Below are positions 26,705-35,079 of a stretch of 64,000 bases of DNA, piece by piece (within the stretch, counting starts at the first letter, position 1; each line of letters begins with the position of its first letter). Origin of the DNA: Bacillus safensis (GTDB lineage: Bacteria > Bacillota > Bacilli > Bacillales > Bacillaceae); assembly GCA_030159235.1 (NCBI GenBank), contig BSBG01000004.1, positions 248,001-312,000 on the forward strand, read 5' to 3'. The position numbers and the translations under genes are program-made. The notes under the pieces were generated by a model that ran no database searches, was not told the DNA's origin, and saw only the letters and a list, made by a program, of their open reading frames with translations.

Positions 26705-26737
26705 CGCCATCACTCATTATTGAGTGATGGTTTTTTG
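26705..26737 (+). terminator. Terminator of the MsmX-like gene
   Basis: Stem CCATCACTCA / TGAGTGATGG with a T run. Confidence 0.9.
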
Positions 26738-26771
26738 TATGTTGACACAACATTTACCATGTTCTTTTCTC

Positions 26772-26800
26772 GTATGTTTTTTTCGGAAATAACCATAATA
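26772..26800 (+). promoter_or_regulatory. Forespore SigG-type promoter of sspB
   Basis: GTATG at 26772-26776, 17-nt spacer, CATAATA at 26794-26800. This fits the SigG consensus (gHATR, CATnnTA). Transcription would start near 26807, so the leader includes the tRNA-like element. Confidence 0.65.
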
Positions 26801-26824
26801 CTTAGTACAAAGCAGTTACTGCAT

Positions 26825-26888
26825 TGGGTTTCGCCAAGTGGCAAATGACTTGATCATTTCGCTGGTGCGATTCCAGCAAACCCAACCA
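26825..26888 (+). ncRNA. tRNA-Gln-shaped element in the sspB leader
   Basis: A 64-nt cloverleaf can be drawn. The acceptor TGGGTTT (26825-26831) pairs perfectly with AAACCCA (26878-26884), followed by A and CCA. A short D-arm GCC-AAGT-GGC (26833-26842), anticodon arm AAATG-ACTTGAT-CATTT with TTG at the anticodon position, and T-arm GCTGG-TGCGATT-CCAGC follow. It resembles tRNA-Gln(UUG) but has a shortened D-arm, C33 and G55, and almost no variable loop. It is either a decayed tRNA gene or a tRNA-like leader of sspB. Charging is unlikely. Confidence 0.6.
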
Positions 26889-26923
26889 AAAAACAAATCA
26901 TATACAAAAAGGAGAATCACATC

Positions 26924-27127
26924 ATGGCAAATTCTAATAGTTCAAATCAATTACTAGTTCCTGGAGCAGAGCAAGCGATCGATCAAATGAAATACGAAAT
27001 CGCTTCTGAATTTGGTGTAAACCTTGGAGCAGAAACTACAGCTCGCGCTAACGGTTCAGTTGGTGGAGAAATCACAAAACGTCTTGTGTCTTACGCTCAA
27101 CAAAACCTTGGCGGAACAAAAGCTTAA
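26924..27127 (+). CDS. sspB: Alpha/beta-type small acid-soluble spore protein (SspB-like)
   Basis: A 67-residue SASP with both family signatures: the germination-protease region [11 protein letters not shown] and the DNA-binding C-terminal end (about [17 protein letters not shown]). Such proteins coat and protect spore DNA and are degraded at germination. AAAAAGGAGAATC precedes the ATG. It has a SigG-type promoter, an unusual tRNA-shaped leader and a strong terminator. Position between yheE and yheG corresponds to sspB in B. subtilis. Confidence 0.93.
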   Translation: MANSNSSNQLLVPGAEQAIDQMKYEIASEFGVNLGAETTARANGSVGGEITKRLVSYAQQNLGGTKA

Positions 27128-27143
27128 CTTCATATCTGGATCA

Positions 27144-27178
27144 TAGAAGGCACCTGTTATGGTGTCTTCTTTTTTTGT
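27144..27178 (+). terminator. Terminator of sspB
   Basis: Stem GAAGGCACC / GGTGTCTTC (one G-U pair) with seven T's. Confidence 0.9.
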
Positions 27179-27240
27179 TTTTATCCCTCACCAAACTCCT
27201 TTCCAGCTCATATCATGTAGTAGAAAGGAGCGGATCTTTG

Positions 27241-27357
27241 ATGGACATTATTTCTGGTATGAACTTTGAACTTCTACAATTTGTAGGGATCTCTCTATTA
27301 TGTGAATATGCTCATAGTATTCGGTCCTTTCACCTTTATAAAAAAAGCATCACATAA
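27241..27357 (+). CDS. Small protein in the YheF position (38 aa)
   Basis: The frame encodes MDIISGMNFELLQFVGISLL..., ending HLYKKSIT. AAAGGAG lies 10 nt upstream of the ATG, and an in-frame TTG at 27238 is 7 nt away. B. subtilis has the 41-residue YheF between sspB and yheG, the same place and size, but I cannot confirm sequence identity. No domain is recognised. Confidence 0.45.
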   Translation: MDIISGMNFELLQFVGISLLCEYAHSIRSFHLYKKSIT

Positions 27358-27414
27358 AAGTTGTACCATTTTAGGTTCTTTTCACTTATAGTATGTAGTG
27401 GAGGGATCGAACAG

Positions 27415-28032
27415 ATGAAAATAGCTCTTTTCGGTGCTCATGGACGTGTAGGACAAGCATTTCTTCGTTTCGTTCAAGTAGATGATCGTTACATGGTTCG
27501 TTCATTGATTCGAACAAACCGAGAAGAAATGCTTGCGGGTATGTTTCAAGTCACCGGCAATTCAAGAAATCGAGAAGATGTGCTTGAGACAATGAAAGGA
27601 GCAGATATTGTAGTGAGCTGTCTATCAACTGATGGCGATGATACATTATCTGTTTCCATGGAGCATATCGTACAGGCCATGAAGCAAACAAATACATCAA
27701 GAATTATTACAATTGGTACGGCAGGTATTTTAAAAGCAAGGCAGCAGCCGGAACTTTACCGTTTTGAAACAAATGAATCAAGGCGGACCACTTCCCGAGC
27801 AGCTAAAGAGCACGCCAAAGCGTTTGAAATCCTTCAATCGACTGATCTAGATTGGACCATTATTTGTCCAACCTATTTACCAGATGGAGAAGTGACACGG
27901 TCATACCGCTATGAGAAAGATTTTCTCCCTATAGATGGAAAGAAAATTTCAGTTGAAGATACCGCACACTTTTTATATCAGCAGTTAAATTCGAAGGAAT
28001 TTTTGCATCAACGCGTCGGCATCGCTTATTGA
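27415..28032 (+). CDS. yheG: YheG, NAD(P)-binding atypical SDR
   Basis: A 205-residue Rossmann-fold protein with the N-terminal nucleotide-binding loop GAHGRVGQAF, an ADIVVSCLSTDGDD segment and WTIICPTYLPDGE near the C-terminus, as in NmrA/YwnB-like SDRs. ATG 27415 follows GGAGGG; the longer frame from 27361 adds a non-conserved stretch. Length matches YheG (206). It probably acts as an NADPH-linked reductase or a redox sensor; the substrate is unknown. Confidence 0.9.
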   Translation: MKIALFGAHGRVGQAFLRFVQVDDRYMVRSLIRTNREEMLAGMFQVTGNSRNREDVLETMKGADIVVSCLSTDGDDTLSVSMEHIVQAMKQTNTSRIITIGTAGILKARQQPELYRFETNESRRTTSRAAKEHAKAFEILQSTDLDWTIICPTYLPDGEVTRSYRYEKDFLPIDGKKISVEDTAHFLYQQLNSKEFLHQRVGIAY

Positions 28033-28103
28033 TGAAGTAGCCTGTACAAACTATATAATCAGTAAAAGGTCAAGGTCAGAATCCACGACTTTTTCAAGCA
28101 AAG

Positions 28104-28140
28104 AAAAAGAGCCCCATTCAATTTGAAAGAGGCTCTTTTT
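28104..28140. terminator. Bidirectional terminator, yheG / bmrD
   Basis: AAAAAGAGCC / GGCTCTTTTT with a 16-nt loop between the convergent genes. Confidence 0.8.
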
Positions 28141-28152
28141 GTATACTATTCA

Positions 28153-30168
28153 TCAGCTGTTTGCAACAGCACCCTTTTGCAGTTCATACATTTGCGCGTA
28201 CAGTCCTTCTTGCTCCATGAGTTGTTTATGGCTGCCACGCTCGACAATTTCACCTTTTTCTAACACCAAGATCATATCGGCTTTCTTAATGGTGGATAAT
28301 CGGTGTGCAATGACAAAAGTCGTCCTTCCTTCTTTGACGACATCAAGCGCCCTTTGAATAATCGCTTCTGTTTCTGTATCAATGTTGGCGGTTGCTTCAT
28401 CTAAAATTAAAATCGCAGGATCGTATGCCAATGCGCGGGCGAATGAAATCAACTGACGTTCCCCTGAGGAAAGAGTGCTTCCCTTTTCAACAACTGGTTC
28501 ATCAAAGCCTTGCGGCAGGTGCTTCAATAACTCTGCTGCACCTACTTGCTTTAATGAAGATTCAATCGTTTCTCTTTTGATGTCTTCATTTCCTAAGCTG
28601 ACATTGGATGCAATCGTACCAGAAAATAAATACGGGTCTTGAAGCACAATGCCCATTTGTTTACGCAACGTTTGACGCGATTGATCATAAATGCTTTTGC
28701 CATCTATGAGAATGTCTCCTTGCTGAATGTCATAAAAACGCAGAAGCAAGTTCATAATCGAGCTTTTTCCAGAACCGGTATGCCCCACAAGTGCAACCGT
28801 TTGGCCTTTCTTTGCCTCAAACGTAATGTTCTTTAAGACATTCTTCCCTTCATTATATGCAAAGGTGACATCCTTGAACTGAACGTGTCCCTCGATCTTC
28901 TCCTGAACAGGTACTTCCACTTCTGTTCCTGGCTCATCTAATAATCGGAACACCCTTTCCGATGAAACCCTTGCTAATTCCAGCCGCGAGAATTGATTCA
29001 CAATGCCTGTGATCGGCTGGAACAGTCGATTTAAATAATCGACAAACGCATAGAGCACACCAATAGACACGATGCCCGTCGCACTTAATGACGCACCGCC
29101 AAAATACCAAATGAGTGCCACATACGCTAAGTTTCGAAGCAAGTTAACTAAGTTATGTGAAAGAAGTGAATTTAAATGCAGCATCTTTCGCTGATATCGA
29201 AAGTGATTGTTATTTAACTCATCAAATTCCTCTTTCGTCGCTTTCTCATGACGAAATGCTTGAATAATGGTCATTCCTTGTATAGCTTCATTTAGTTTGG
29301 CATTGATTTCACTGATGATTGAACGAATGCGGTGATTGTACACGGATGCAAACTTTCTGTAAGTCATCGACCATAAGAAAATAATCGGCACTGCCACCAA
29401 ACAAATGAGTGCCAGCTTTACATTTAATAAAAACATGGCAATATAAATCCCAATCATGTAAATGGCACTCGTTACGAAATTAGCAAGGACTGTTACATAT
29501 AAATCACGAATGGTTTCAGTGTCATTGGTGATCCTCGCTACAACCTTTCCAGCCGGTAAATTATCAAAATATCGGATCGGTAGCGTTTGGATGTGTTCAA
29601 ATACGTCTACCCTCATTTTTTGAATAATACGATTTGCAATCCTCTGGAGCAAATAATGCTGCCCATACTGAAAGAAAATCGCAATGATGAGCAGCCCTAG
29701 ATAAAATAGAACAAGCTGTAGCAAACCACTGATTTCCGGCTGATAAAAAGCGAAAATTTCCTCTTTTGATAAGCGCTGTACTTGATAGGTCGCATGCTCG
29801 TTCCCATTTTCAATGGTGAGCTGATCTCCTGATATCTTTCTGTTTCCATCAAATCGAATCGGCTCATTTACAAAATAGTAACCGAATCCAACTTGCACCA
29901 CATTGATTTGCTTTCCAGATTCGACTCCATTGTTTAATCGATCGCTTCGTATATAGTTATTTCCCTGGTAATAAACGGTTTTGTCTGTCTTTTCATTGAC
30001 CTCGACATACGGTTTTTCTACACCTAAAATATGATCATCAATCATTTTCTTCCCAATAAATGGTCCTGTCAGCTCAGCTCCAACTGCAATGATGAGAAAA
30101 ATTAAGGCAACAGACAATACTTTCTTATATAGGAGTGCGTAGGCAAGGAGTCTTCTTCCTGTTGTCAT
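28153..30168 (-). CDS. bmrD: BmrD (YheH), multidrug ABC exporter half
   Basis: A 671-residue fused exporter: membrane domain with six helices and, between the first two, an extracellular insert of about 100 residues, then an ATPase domain with GHTGSGKSS, LSSGERQLISFARAL and AILILDEATANID (catalytic Glu present). This is the consensus half of the heterodimeric BmrC/BmrD pump. It overlaps bmrC by 4 nt. Expression should depend on the leader upstream of bmrC. It exports various drugs in B. subtilis and is induced by ribosome-targeting antibiotics. Confidence 0.93.
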   Translation of the reverse strand: MTTGRRLLAYALLYKKVLSVALIFLIIAVGAELTGPFIGKKMIDDHILGVEKPYVEVNEKTDKTVYYQGNNYIRSDRLNNGVESGKQINVVQVGFGYYFVNEPIRFDGNRKISGDQLTIENGNEHATYQVQRLSKEEIFAFYQPEISGLLQLVLFYLGLLIIAIFFQYGQHYLLQRIANRIIQKMRVDVFEHIQTLPIRYFDNLPAGKVVARITNDTETIRDLYVTVLANFVTSAIYMIGIYIAMFLLNVKLALICLVAVPIIFLWSMTYRKFASVYNHRIRSIISEINAKLNEAIQGMTIIQAFRHEKATKEEFDELNNNHFRYQRKMLHLNSLLSHNLVNLLRNLAYVALIWYFGGASLSATGIVSIGVLYAFVDYLNRLFQPITGIVNQFSRLELARVSSERVFRLLDEPGTEVEVPVQEKIEGHVQFKDVTFAYNEGKNVLKNITFEAKKGQTVALVGHTGSGKSSIMNLLLRFYDIQQGDILIDGKSIYDQSRQTLRKQMGIVLQDPYLFSGTIASNVSLGNEDIKRETIESSLKQVGAAELLKHLPQGFDEPVVEKGSTLSSGERQLISFARALAYDPAILILDEATANIDTETEAIIQRALDVVKEGRTTFVIAHRLSTIKKADMILVLEKGEIVERGSHKQLMEQEGLYAQMYELQKGAVANS

Positions 30169-31922
30169 GCCTCATCCCCTCCTTCCAGCTGATTTGTCAG
30201 CTGCTGACGCAGAAATTGTTCTTTGTACCACCCATCTTGCTGGATGAGTTCGTTGTGGGTGCCCTTTTGGACAATACGTCCTTCTTCCATCACAAGAATG
30301 AGATCCGCATGCTCAACAGCTGAAAGACGATGAGTCGTAATAAATGTTGTTTTGCCATGACGATTTTGTCTTAAATTTTCTAAAATAGCGGTTTCTGTTT
30401 TTGCATCTACCGCAGAAAGTGAGTCATCGAGAATTAAAACGTCAGGATCAATTAATAAAGCACGTGCGATGGATATTCGCTGTTTTTGTCCGCCTGACAG
30501 CGCCACACCTTTTTCCCCAACCATGGTTTCAAGGCCCTCTGGCAGCAGTCGTAAATCCTTTTCAAAATAAGCATCTTTAATGGCTTGCGTCAGCTCATCT
30601 TGCTTCGCGTCCCGATGACCAAAACGCATATTCTGTTCAACACTTTTCGAGAAAAGAATATGATCCTGCGGTACGTATCCGATCCATTGAAATAGCTGAT
30701 CCAATTCAATGTCTTGGATCGGAACACCTGATAGCAAGATTTGCCCATCACCTGTTGGATACTGGCGCAGAAGCTGTTTCACAATGGTCGTTTTGCCGCT
30801 TCCTGTTTTGCCTGTAATCCCAATCGTTTGCCCTTTTCGAACCGTAAAAGACACATCAATGAGATTATCTTTAACTGAAGTTGGATACCTAAATGTCACA
30901 TGATCAAATTGGATATTTCCCGGCTCTTGTAACATTTTTGGCTGAGCAGCGTCTGTTACATCCGGCTTGTAGCTGAGTGTATGATTCAACCGATCTAATG
31001 ACGCATTTCCTCTTTGCATAATATTAATCAATTCGCCTATCGCAAACATTGGCCAGATCATCATTCCAAGGTAGACGTTAAAGGCGACAAGCTCTCCAAT
31101 GGTTAAATCACTTTGGAACACGAGATAGGCTCCGTAGCCGATTCCAATTAAGTAGCTGATCCCCACAAGTAATTTCACTGTCGGCTCAAACAATGAATCA
31201 ATGATCGCCACTCGCATATTTTTTTTGAATACATCATCTGTCATTTCGCGAAAGCGTTCGACATCTTGTTTCTCCTGTACAAAAGACCGAATGACGCGAA
31301 CGCCTGCTACTGATTCAAGGACACGATCGTTCATATCACCAAATGCATCTTGAGCGACTGTAAAACGATCATGAATCTTGCTGCCATAAAATGCAATCAA
31401 GAGCGCCATGAGTGGCATAGGGATAATTGACATCAAAGTTAATTTCCAGCTAATCGTCATCCCCATCGTAAAAAAGATCATCAGCATATAAGCAGTGGAA
31501 TCAACTAAGGTCAGAACGCCAAAACCCGTCGTTAAGGCAACTGCATTTAAATCGTTTGTTCCTAATGCCATTAAGTTACCGGTTTTTTTCTTTTCATAAA
31601 AGGTCGGTGTCATCTTCAGCAAGTGTCGCATCAGTTTCCCGCGCATCACACGCTCCATGACATTTGCGCCGCCAAACAATTGATACATCCAAAAATATGT
31701 AAGTGTATAAACGACGACACCTAGTAAGCAAAAAATAGTCACATAAAACAAAATACTGGATGTTGTAAATTGACCAGAACGAATGTCATCAACTGCCTGA
31801 CCAAGATACTTTGGCGGCAGCATTTCAAATACATTCACAATAAGCAGGAGCGTAATAGCGATCGTATAACGTCTCCACTCTTGTTTAAAGAACCAGCCTA
31901 ATTTCGCAAATACTGAAAACAT
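30165..31922 (-). CDS. bmrC: BmrC (YheI), multidrug ABC exporter half with degenerate site
   Basis: A 585-residue half-exporter: six membrane helices, then GKTGSGKTT, LSGGQKQRISIARAL and VLILDDSLSAVDA. The residue after Walker B is Asp instead of the catalytic Glu, the degenerate-site feature of heterodimeric exporters such as BmrCD. AAAAGGAGAGAC precedes the ATG. It is the first large gene of the operon; a leader peptide frame and two tandem terminators lie 175-375 nt upstream. Confidence 0.93.
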   Translation of the reverse strand: MFSVFAKLGWFFKQEWRRYTIAITLLLIVNVFEMLPPKYLGQAVDDIRSGQFTTSSILFYVTIFCLLGVVVYTLTYFWMYQLFGGANVMERVMRGKLMRHLLKMTPTFYEKKKTGNLMALGTNDLNAVALTTGFGVLTLVDSTAYMLMIFFTMGMTISWKLTLMSIIPMPLMALLIAFYGSKIHDRFTVAQDAFGDMNDRVLESVAGVRVIRSFVQEKQDVERFREMTDDVFKKNMRVAIIDSLFEPTVKLLVGISYLIGIGYGAYLVFQSDLTIGELVAFNVYLGMMIWPMFAIGELINIMQRGNASLDRLNHTLSYKPDVTDAAQPKMLQEPGNIQFDHVTFRYPTSVKDNLIDVSFTVRKGQTIGITGKTGSGKTTIVKQLLRQYPTGDGQILLSGVPIQDIELDQLFQWIGYVPQDHILFSKSVEQNMRFGHRDAKQDELTQAIKDAYFEKDLRLLPEGLETMVGEKGVALSGGQKQRISIARALLIDPDVLILDDSLSAVDAKTETAILENLRQNRHGKTTFITTHRLSAVEHADLILVMEEGRIVQKGTHNELIQQDGWYKEQFLRQQLTNQLEGGDEA

Positions 31923-31942
31923 GTTTGTCTCTCCTTTTCAAG

Positions 31943-32020
31943 CTAGCCGCTTTCTAAATTTTCCTGCAAGTCACCTTGTTTCATTCTTTGAGCTTTTGTC
32001 ATTTGTCTTGATTTTGGCAT
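31943..32020 (-). CDS. Possible second micro-ORF before bmrC (25 aa)
   Basis: The frame encodes MPKSRQMTKAQRMKQGDLQE..., a basic, soluble peptide, ending 20 nt before bmrC and past both terminators. AGGAGTG lies 14 nt upstream, with an ATG-TGA pair between. It could be translated and couple to bmrC, or be chance. Confidence 0.3.
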   Translation of the reverse strand: MPKSRQMTKAQRMKQGDLQENLESG

Positions 32021-32096
32021 GTTCACATGCTTTCACTCCTCTTCATTTACTTGTTGTTTTCCATTCCTTTATTTCGAAATCCGAAATGAATCCAAC

Positions 32097-32135
32097 AAAA
32101 AAAGAGGCCACCAGCTGGCTGGTGCGCCTCTTTTC
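32097..32135 (-). terminator. Second leader terminator of bmrCD
   Basis: Minus-strand stem AAAGAGGCGCACCAG / CTGGTGGCCTCTTT with a T run (32097-32103). Confidence 0.85.
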
Positions 32136-32140
32136 ATCAT

Positions 32141-32180
32141 AAAAAAAGGCGCATGTTGACAAATACGCAACATACGCCTT
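32141..32180 (-). terminator. First leader terminator of bmrCD
   Basis: Minus-strand stem AAGGCGTATGTTG / CAACATGCGCCTT with seven T's, 11 nt after the leader peptide stop. Confidence 0.88.
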
Positions 32181-32191
32181 GATTCATCCGA

Positions 32192-32296
32192 TCAATTGGA
32201 ACATACGTGTTCCTTTTCAATGACCAATGAAGGTGTAATTGTCACGTGAATCAACCCAATCATGAAGTTTGATTTCATTCTTCCAAGTTTGCACAT
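32192..32296 (-). CDS. bmrB: BmrB-type leader peptide (34 aa)
   Basis: The frame encodes MCKLGRMKSNFMIGL... and ends EKEHVCSN, with an ideal AAAGGAGG 7 nt before the ATG. Two intrinsic terminators follow at once and then bmrCD. In B. subtilis the bmrB leader controls bmrCD by ribosome-mediated attenuation: antibiotic-stalled ribosomes favour antitermination. Its last codons lie in a GGAACA-CGTA-TGTTCC hairpin (32199-32214) that a stalled ribosome could disturb. The peptide sequence itself was not matched to a known BmrB. Confidence 0.72.
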   Translation of the reverse strand: MCKLGRMKSNFMIGLIHVTITPSLVIEKEHVCSN

Positions 32297-32479
32297 GACA
32301 TTTCCTCCTTTTGGCTCTTGAATCCTTTTTTATCTTATAGCGGCTGTCATCATTTTGTCAATAAATATTTTTCAATAAATGAAATTTTCTAACAAAAAGT
32401 CGATCTCCTTCATGTGTATCTTTTTCTCATAACGGGTATACCATGTGTGTAAAGACTCCTTTTGAAAGGAATGAGGACA

Positions 32480-32986
32480 TTGTTTCAAGCTGATCGGATG
32501 GTCGTTGCGTTTGATGGACATGAAGACAGTAAGAAAGCATTAAAAAAGGCAATTGCTTTAGCCAAAACCTTGCATGCCAAGCTAACCGTTGCCTATGCAC
32601 ATGATGGCAAATCTAGCAGACAGGTATTTGATGCACCGCGCCCAATGACTGGCGGAGCTTATATCGGCGGCGGCACGGCTGATCTTCAAACACCTCCTGT
32701 GTATGTACCTCATGATGAACAGCAAAGTCCCTTGATTTTTGAAGACCATACTGAAGGGGTCGTTGCGGAAGCGAGAATGCTTTTAAACGAGGAGCAGTTT
32801 GAGGCTGCCATTGAAATTGTTGAGGGGGAACCAGCAGAAGCGATTATCGAATATGCTGAAGACATATCAGCAGACCTCATCGTCATGGGAGCACGTGACC
32901 AAAGCAGATTAAAAAAGATGCTATTTGGCAGTGTAAGTGAAAAGCTATCAGCAAAATCAGATATCCCTGTGCTTATTGTGAAATAA
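32480..32986 (+). CDS. nhaX: NhaX (YheK), universal stress protein A family
   Basis: A UspA-fold protein of about 168 residues: N-terminal RMVVAFDGHEDSKKAL and C-terminal ATP-loop pattern VMGARDQSRLKKMLFGSVSEKL. A TTG at 32480 gives MFQADRMVV, the length of B. subtilis NhaX, with AAAGGA 9 nt upstream; ATG 32471 and TTG 32462 are alternatives. B. subtilis pairs it with the antiporter gene nhaC, which is absent here. A terminator follows. Confidence 0.87.
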   Translation: MFQADRMVVAFDGHEDSKKALKKAIALAKTLHAKLTVAYAHDGKSSRQVFDAPRPMTGGAYIGGGTADLQTPPVYVPHDEQQSPLIFEDHTEGVVAEARMLLNEEQFEAAIEIVEGEPAEAIIEYAEDISADLIVMGARDQSRLKKMLFGSVSEKLSAKSDIPVLIVK

Positions 32987-32994
32987 TACATCAC

Positions 32995-33028
32995 AAAAGG
33001 CTGTAAACATTGGTTTACAGCCTTTTTT
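32995..33028. terminator. Bidirectional terminator, nhaX / dat
   Basis: AAAAGGCTGTAAAC / GTTTACAGCCTTTTTT. Confidence 0.92.
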
Positions 33029-33030
33029 AT

Positions 33031-33888
33031 TTATGAAGAAATGGATGTTTCACTTTCATGTTTAATTTTTTGCTGGAAGCCTTCCTGTACACGCTTTGTC
33101 AGCTCTCCTGGAACGCCTTCCCCTACTGGCTCACCATCTATTTCGATAATCGGAATGACTTCAGCTGTTGTGGAGCTGATGAAAATTTCCTGCGCGCGCA
33201 GCAGCTCTTCTTTGCTTATACGGGTTTCATCAACACTATACCCTTCTTCCTCACATACTTCTAACAGCTTTCTGCGGGTAATGCCGTTTAAAATGAGATT
33301 GGTGGCTGGATGAGTGCGAATCACGTCATCAATAACGGCATATACATTCGAGGAGGTTCCCTCTGTCACAAAACCTTCTCTAATGAGTATTGCTTCAAAC
33401 GCCCCTGCTTCAGATGCTCTCTGCTTTTCCATGACGTTATATAAAAGATTTAAGCTTTTAATATCACATCTTAACCAGCGAAGATCTTCTGATAATATAG
33501 CCTTTGCACCAGCTGTCTGCTCTTGGACAGGCTTTTTCACTTGAAACGTATATGCTGTGATTTGAGGAGTGAGAGAATCGCTATATTGATGTTTACGAGG
33601 TGCGACTCCCCGCGTGACTTGAATATACACACCACCATCTGTTAATTGATTGTGAGCGACGAGCTGTTTTAACTTTTCTTCCATATCAGATACTGTACCT
33701 TGCAGATGAATGCCGATTTCCTTTGCGCTTTTGAACAGACGCTCTGTATGTTCCTTTAATGTAAACAAAGTACCATTGTATACACGGATGACCTCATAGA
33801 CTCCGTCACCAAATTGATAGCCTCTGTCCTCAATATCAACATGTGCATCCTTTTTTTCAACGATCTCTCCATTGTACAAGACTTTCAT
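33031..33888 (-). CDS. dat: D-alanine aminotransferase
   Basis: A 285-residue class IV PLP aminotransferase with [15 protein letters not shown] around the PLP lysine (K144) and the family's [16 protein letters not shown]-terminal motif. It interconverts D-alanine and D-glutamate, feeding cell-wall synthesis. Length fits B. subtilis Dat (282). GGGGAGATTCC precedes the ATG. It is convergent with nhaX. Confidence 0.94.
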   Translation of the reverse strand: MKVLYNGEIVEKKDAHVDIEDRGYQFGDGVYEVIRVYNGTLFTLKEHTERLFKSAKEIGIHLQGTVSDMEEKLKQLVAHNQLTDGGVYIQVTRGVAPRKHQYSDSLTPQITAYTFQVKKPVQEQTAGAKAILSEDLRWLRCDIKSLNLLYNVMEKQRASEAGAFEAILIREGFVTEGTSSNVYAVIDDVIRTHPATNLILNGITRRKLLEVCEEEGYSVDETRISKEELLRAQEIFISSTTAEVIPIIEIDGEPVGEGVPGELTKRVQEGFQQKIKHESETSISS

Positions 33889-34184
33889 ATGGAATCTCCC
33901 CTTCGCTTTGCAATAATGGTTGAATCTGATGCTATCTTAGCGGATAAATGGGTATGTTTCAATGATTATTCAGAATTATTTCACATCATATAAAATGGAT
34001 AACTCCTTATTGTATCAAATATAGATTCATAACCAAAAAGATTCCAATTTTTTAGCATCTTCTATATTCATAGGCTCTTTTTTCCTGTATACTGACTCCA
34101 TATGAACACGTCAAAAAACAGCAAAAAAAGACAGAATCCACTACATAGTTCGACACAAATTTTTGATTTATTGGAGAGATTGTC

Positions 34185-35039
34185 ATGCAACGGGTTACGA
34201 AAAAAAAGACACCTTCAAACACCATGCTGCTTACAAAGGCGATTGGTTTAGTCATTCTGACACTGATCCTCTTTTTTATTTGGGATATGTCCAAAACCAA
34301 TATGCAAGCAGCAGATCAGCCGGCGAAATTGTCTGCGAGCAGTCAATTTAGAGACACGAGCACTAGTTTGAAAGCAAAAGATGATTCTAGAAAAACATTA
34401 GATGCACATTTTAAAATCAATTCAAATAAACATATAACGGATCAAACGATCTTTTTAACCTTTGATGATGGTCCATCAGCAACATCTAATCAGCTGTTAG
34501 ATGTGCTAAAAGCGCATCAAGTGAAGGCCACATTCTTTATGCTTGGACCGCAGATAAAAGAACACCCGGCAGCTGTGAAAAGACTTCATCAAGAGGGGCA
34601 CCAGCTAGGGCTTCATGGCATCACGCATGATGTGAAACGCTTTTATCAAAAAAGTGATTCTCCCGTAAGCGAAATGAAAGAAGATCAGCGCATTTTAGCT
34701 TCTGTCACCGGTGAGTATACACATCTTGTGAGAACACCTTATGGTAGCACCCCAAATTTAACCGATCAGCAAAAAGCCCGTTTGAAACAAAAAGGCTTTA
34801 TATACTGGGATTGGACCATTGACAGTCTTGACTGGAAATATAAAAGCGCCAAATATGTACCAGAGGTATTAAATCAACTGCAAGTGCTGGAGACAAATTA
34901 TCCAAAAGAACCAAAAATCATCTTAATGCACGATCAGCCAGCGACCGCAAAATACTTAGGCAGCTTAATCACACAGCTAAAAGCGAAGGGCTATACATTT
35001 GAAGTTCTTGATGAAACAATGAAGCCGCTGCAGCAATAA
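34185..35039 (+). CDS. yheN: YheN, membrane-anchored polysaccharide deacetylase
   Basis: A 284-residue protein with an N-terminal membrane helix (about 14-34), a disordered linker, then a NodB domain: TFDDGPS with D94-D95, the metal histidine region HGITHD and RTPYGST. It should remove acetyl groups from peptidoglycan or a related polymer outside the membrane. GGAGAG lies 7 nt before the ATG. Length matches YheN (282). A strong terminator follows. Confidence 0.9.
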   Translation: MQRVTKKKTPSNTMLLTKAIGLVILTLILFFIWDMSKTNMQAADQPAKLSASSQFRDTSTSLKAKDDSRKTLDAHFKINSNKHITDQTIFLTFDDGPSATSNQLLDVLKAHQVKATFFMLGPQIKEHPAAVKRLHQEGHQLGLHGITHDVKRFYQKSDSPVSEMKEDQRILASVTGEYTHLVRTPYGSTPNLTDQQKARLKQKGFIYWDWTIDSLDWKYKSAKYVPEVLNQLQVLETNYPKEPKIILMHDQPATAKYLGSLITQLKAKGYTFEVLDETMKPLQQ

Positions 35040-35041
35040 AG

Positions 35042-35074
35042 AAACCCCCGCACCCTAAAGGTGCGGGGGTTTTA
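35042..35074 (+). terminator. Terminator of yheN
   Basis: AACCCCCGCACC / GGTGCGGGGGTT with T's; A's on the other side may also serve srtN. Confidence 0.9.
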
Positions 35075-35079
35075 ACCCT

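Noticed and set aside
32199-32214. GGAACA-CGTA-TGTTCC palindrome as a LexA or other operator
   Set aside because: It lies within the leader peptide coding region and fits better as an RNA hairpin in the attenuator; the half-sites do not match LexA.
34101-34240. 49-codon frame overlapping the yheN start
   Set aside because: It has no ribosome site and is a shadow of the basic yheN N-terminus.
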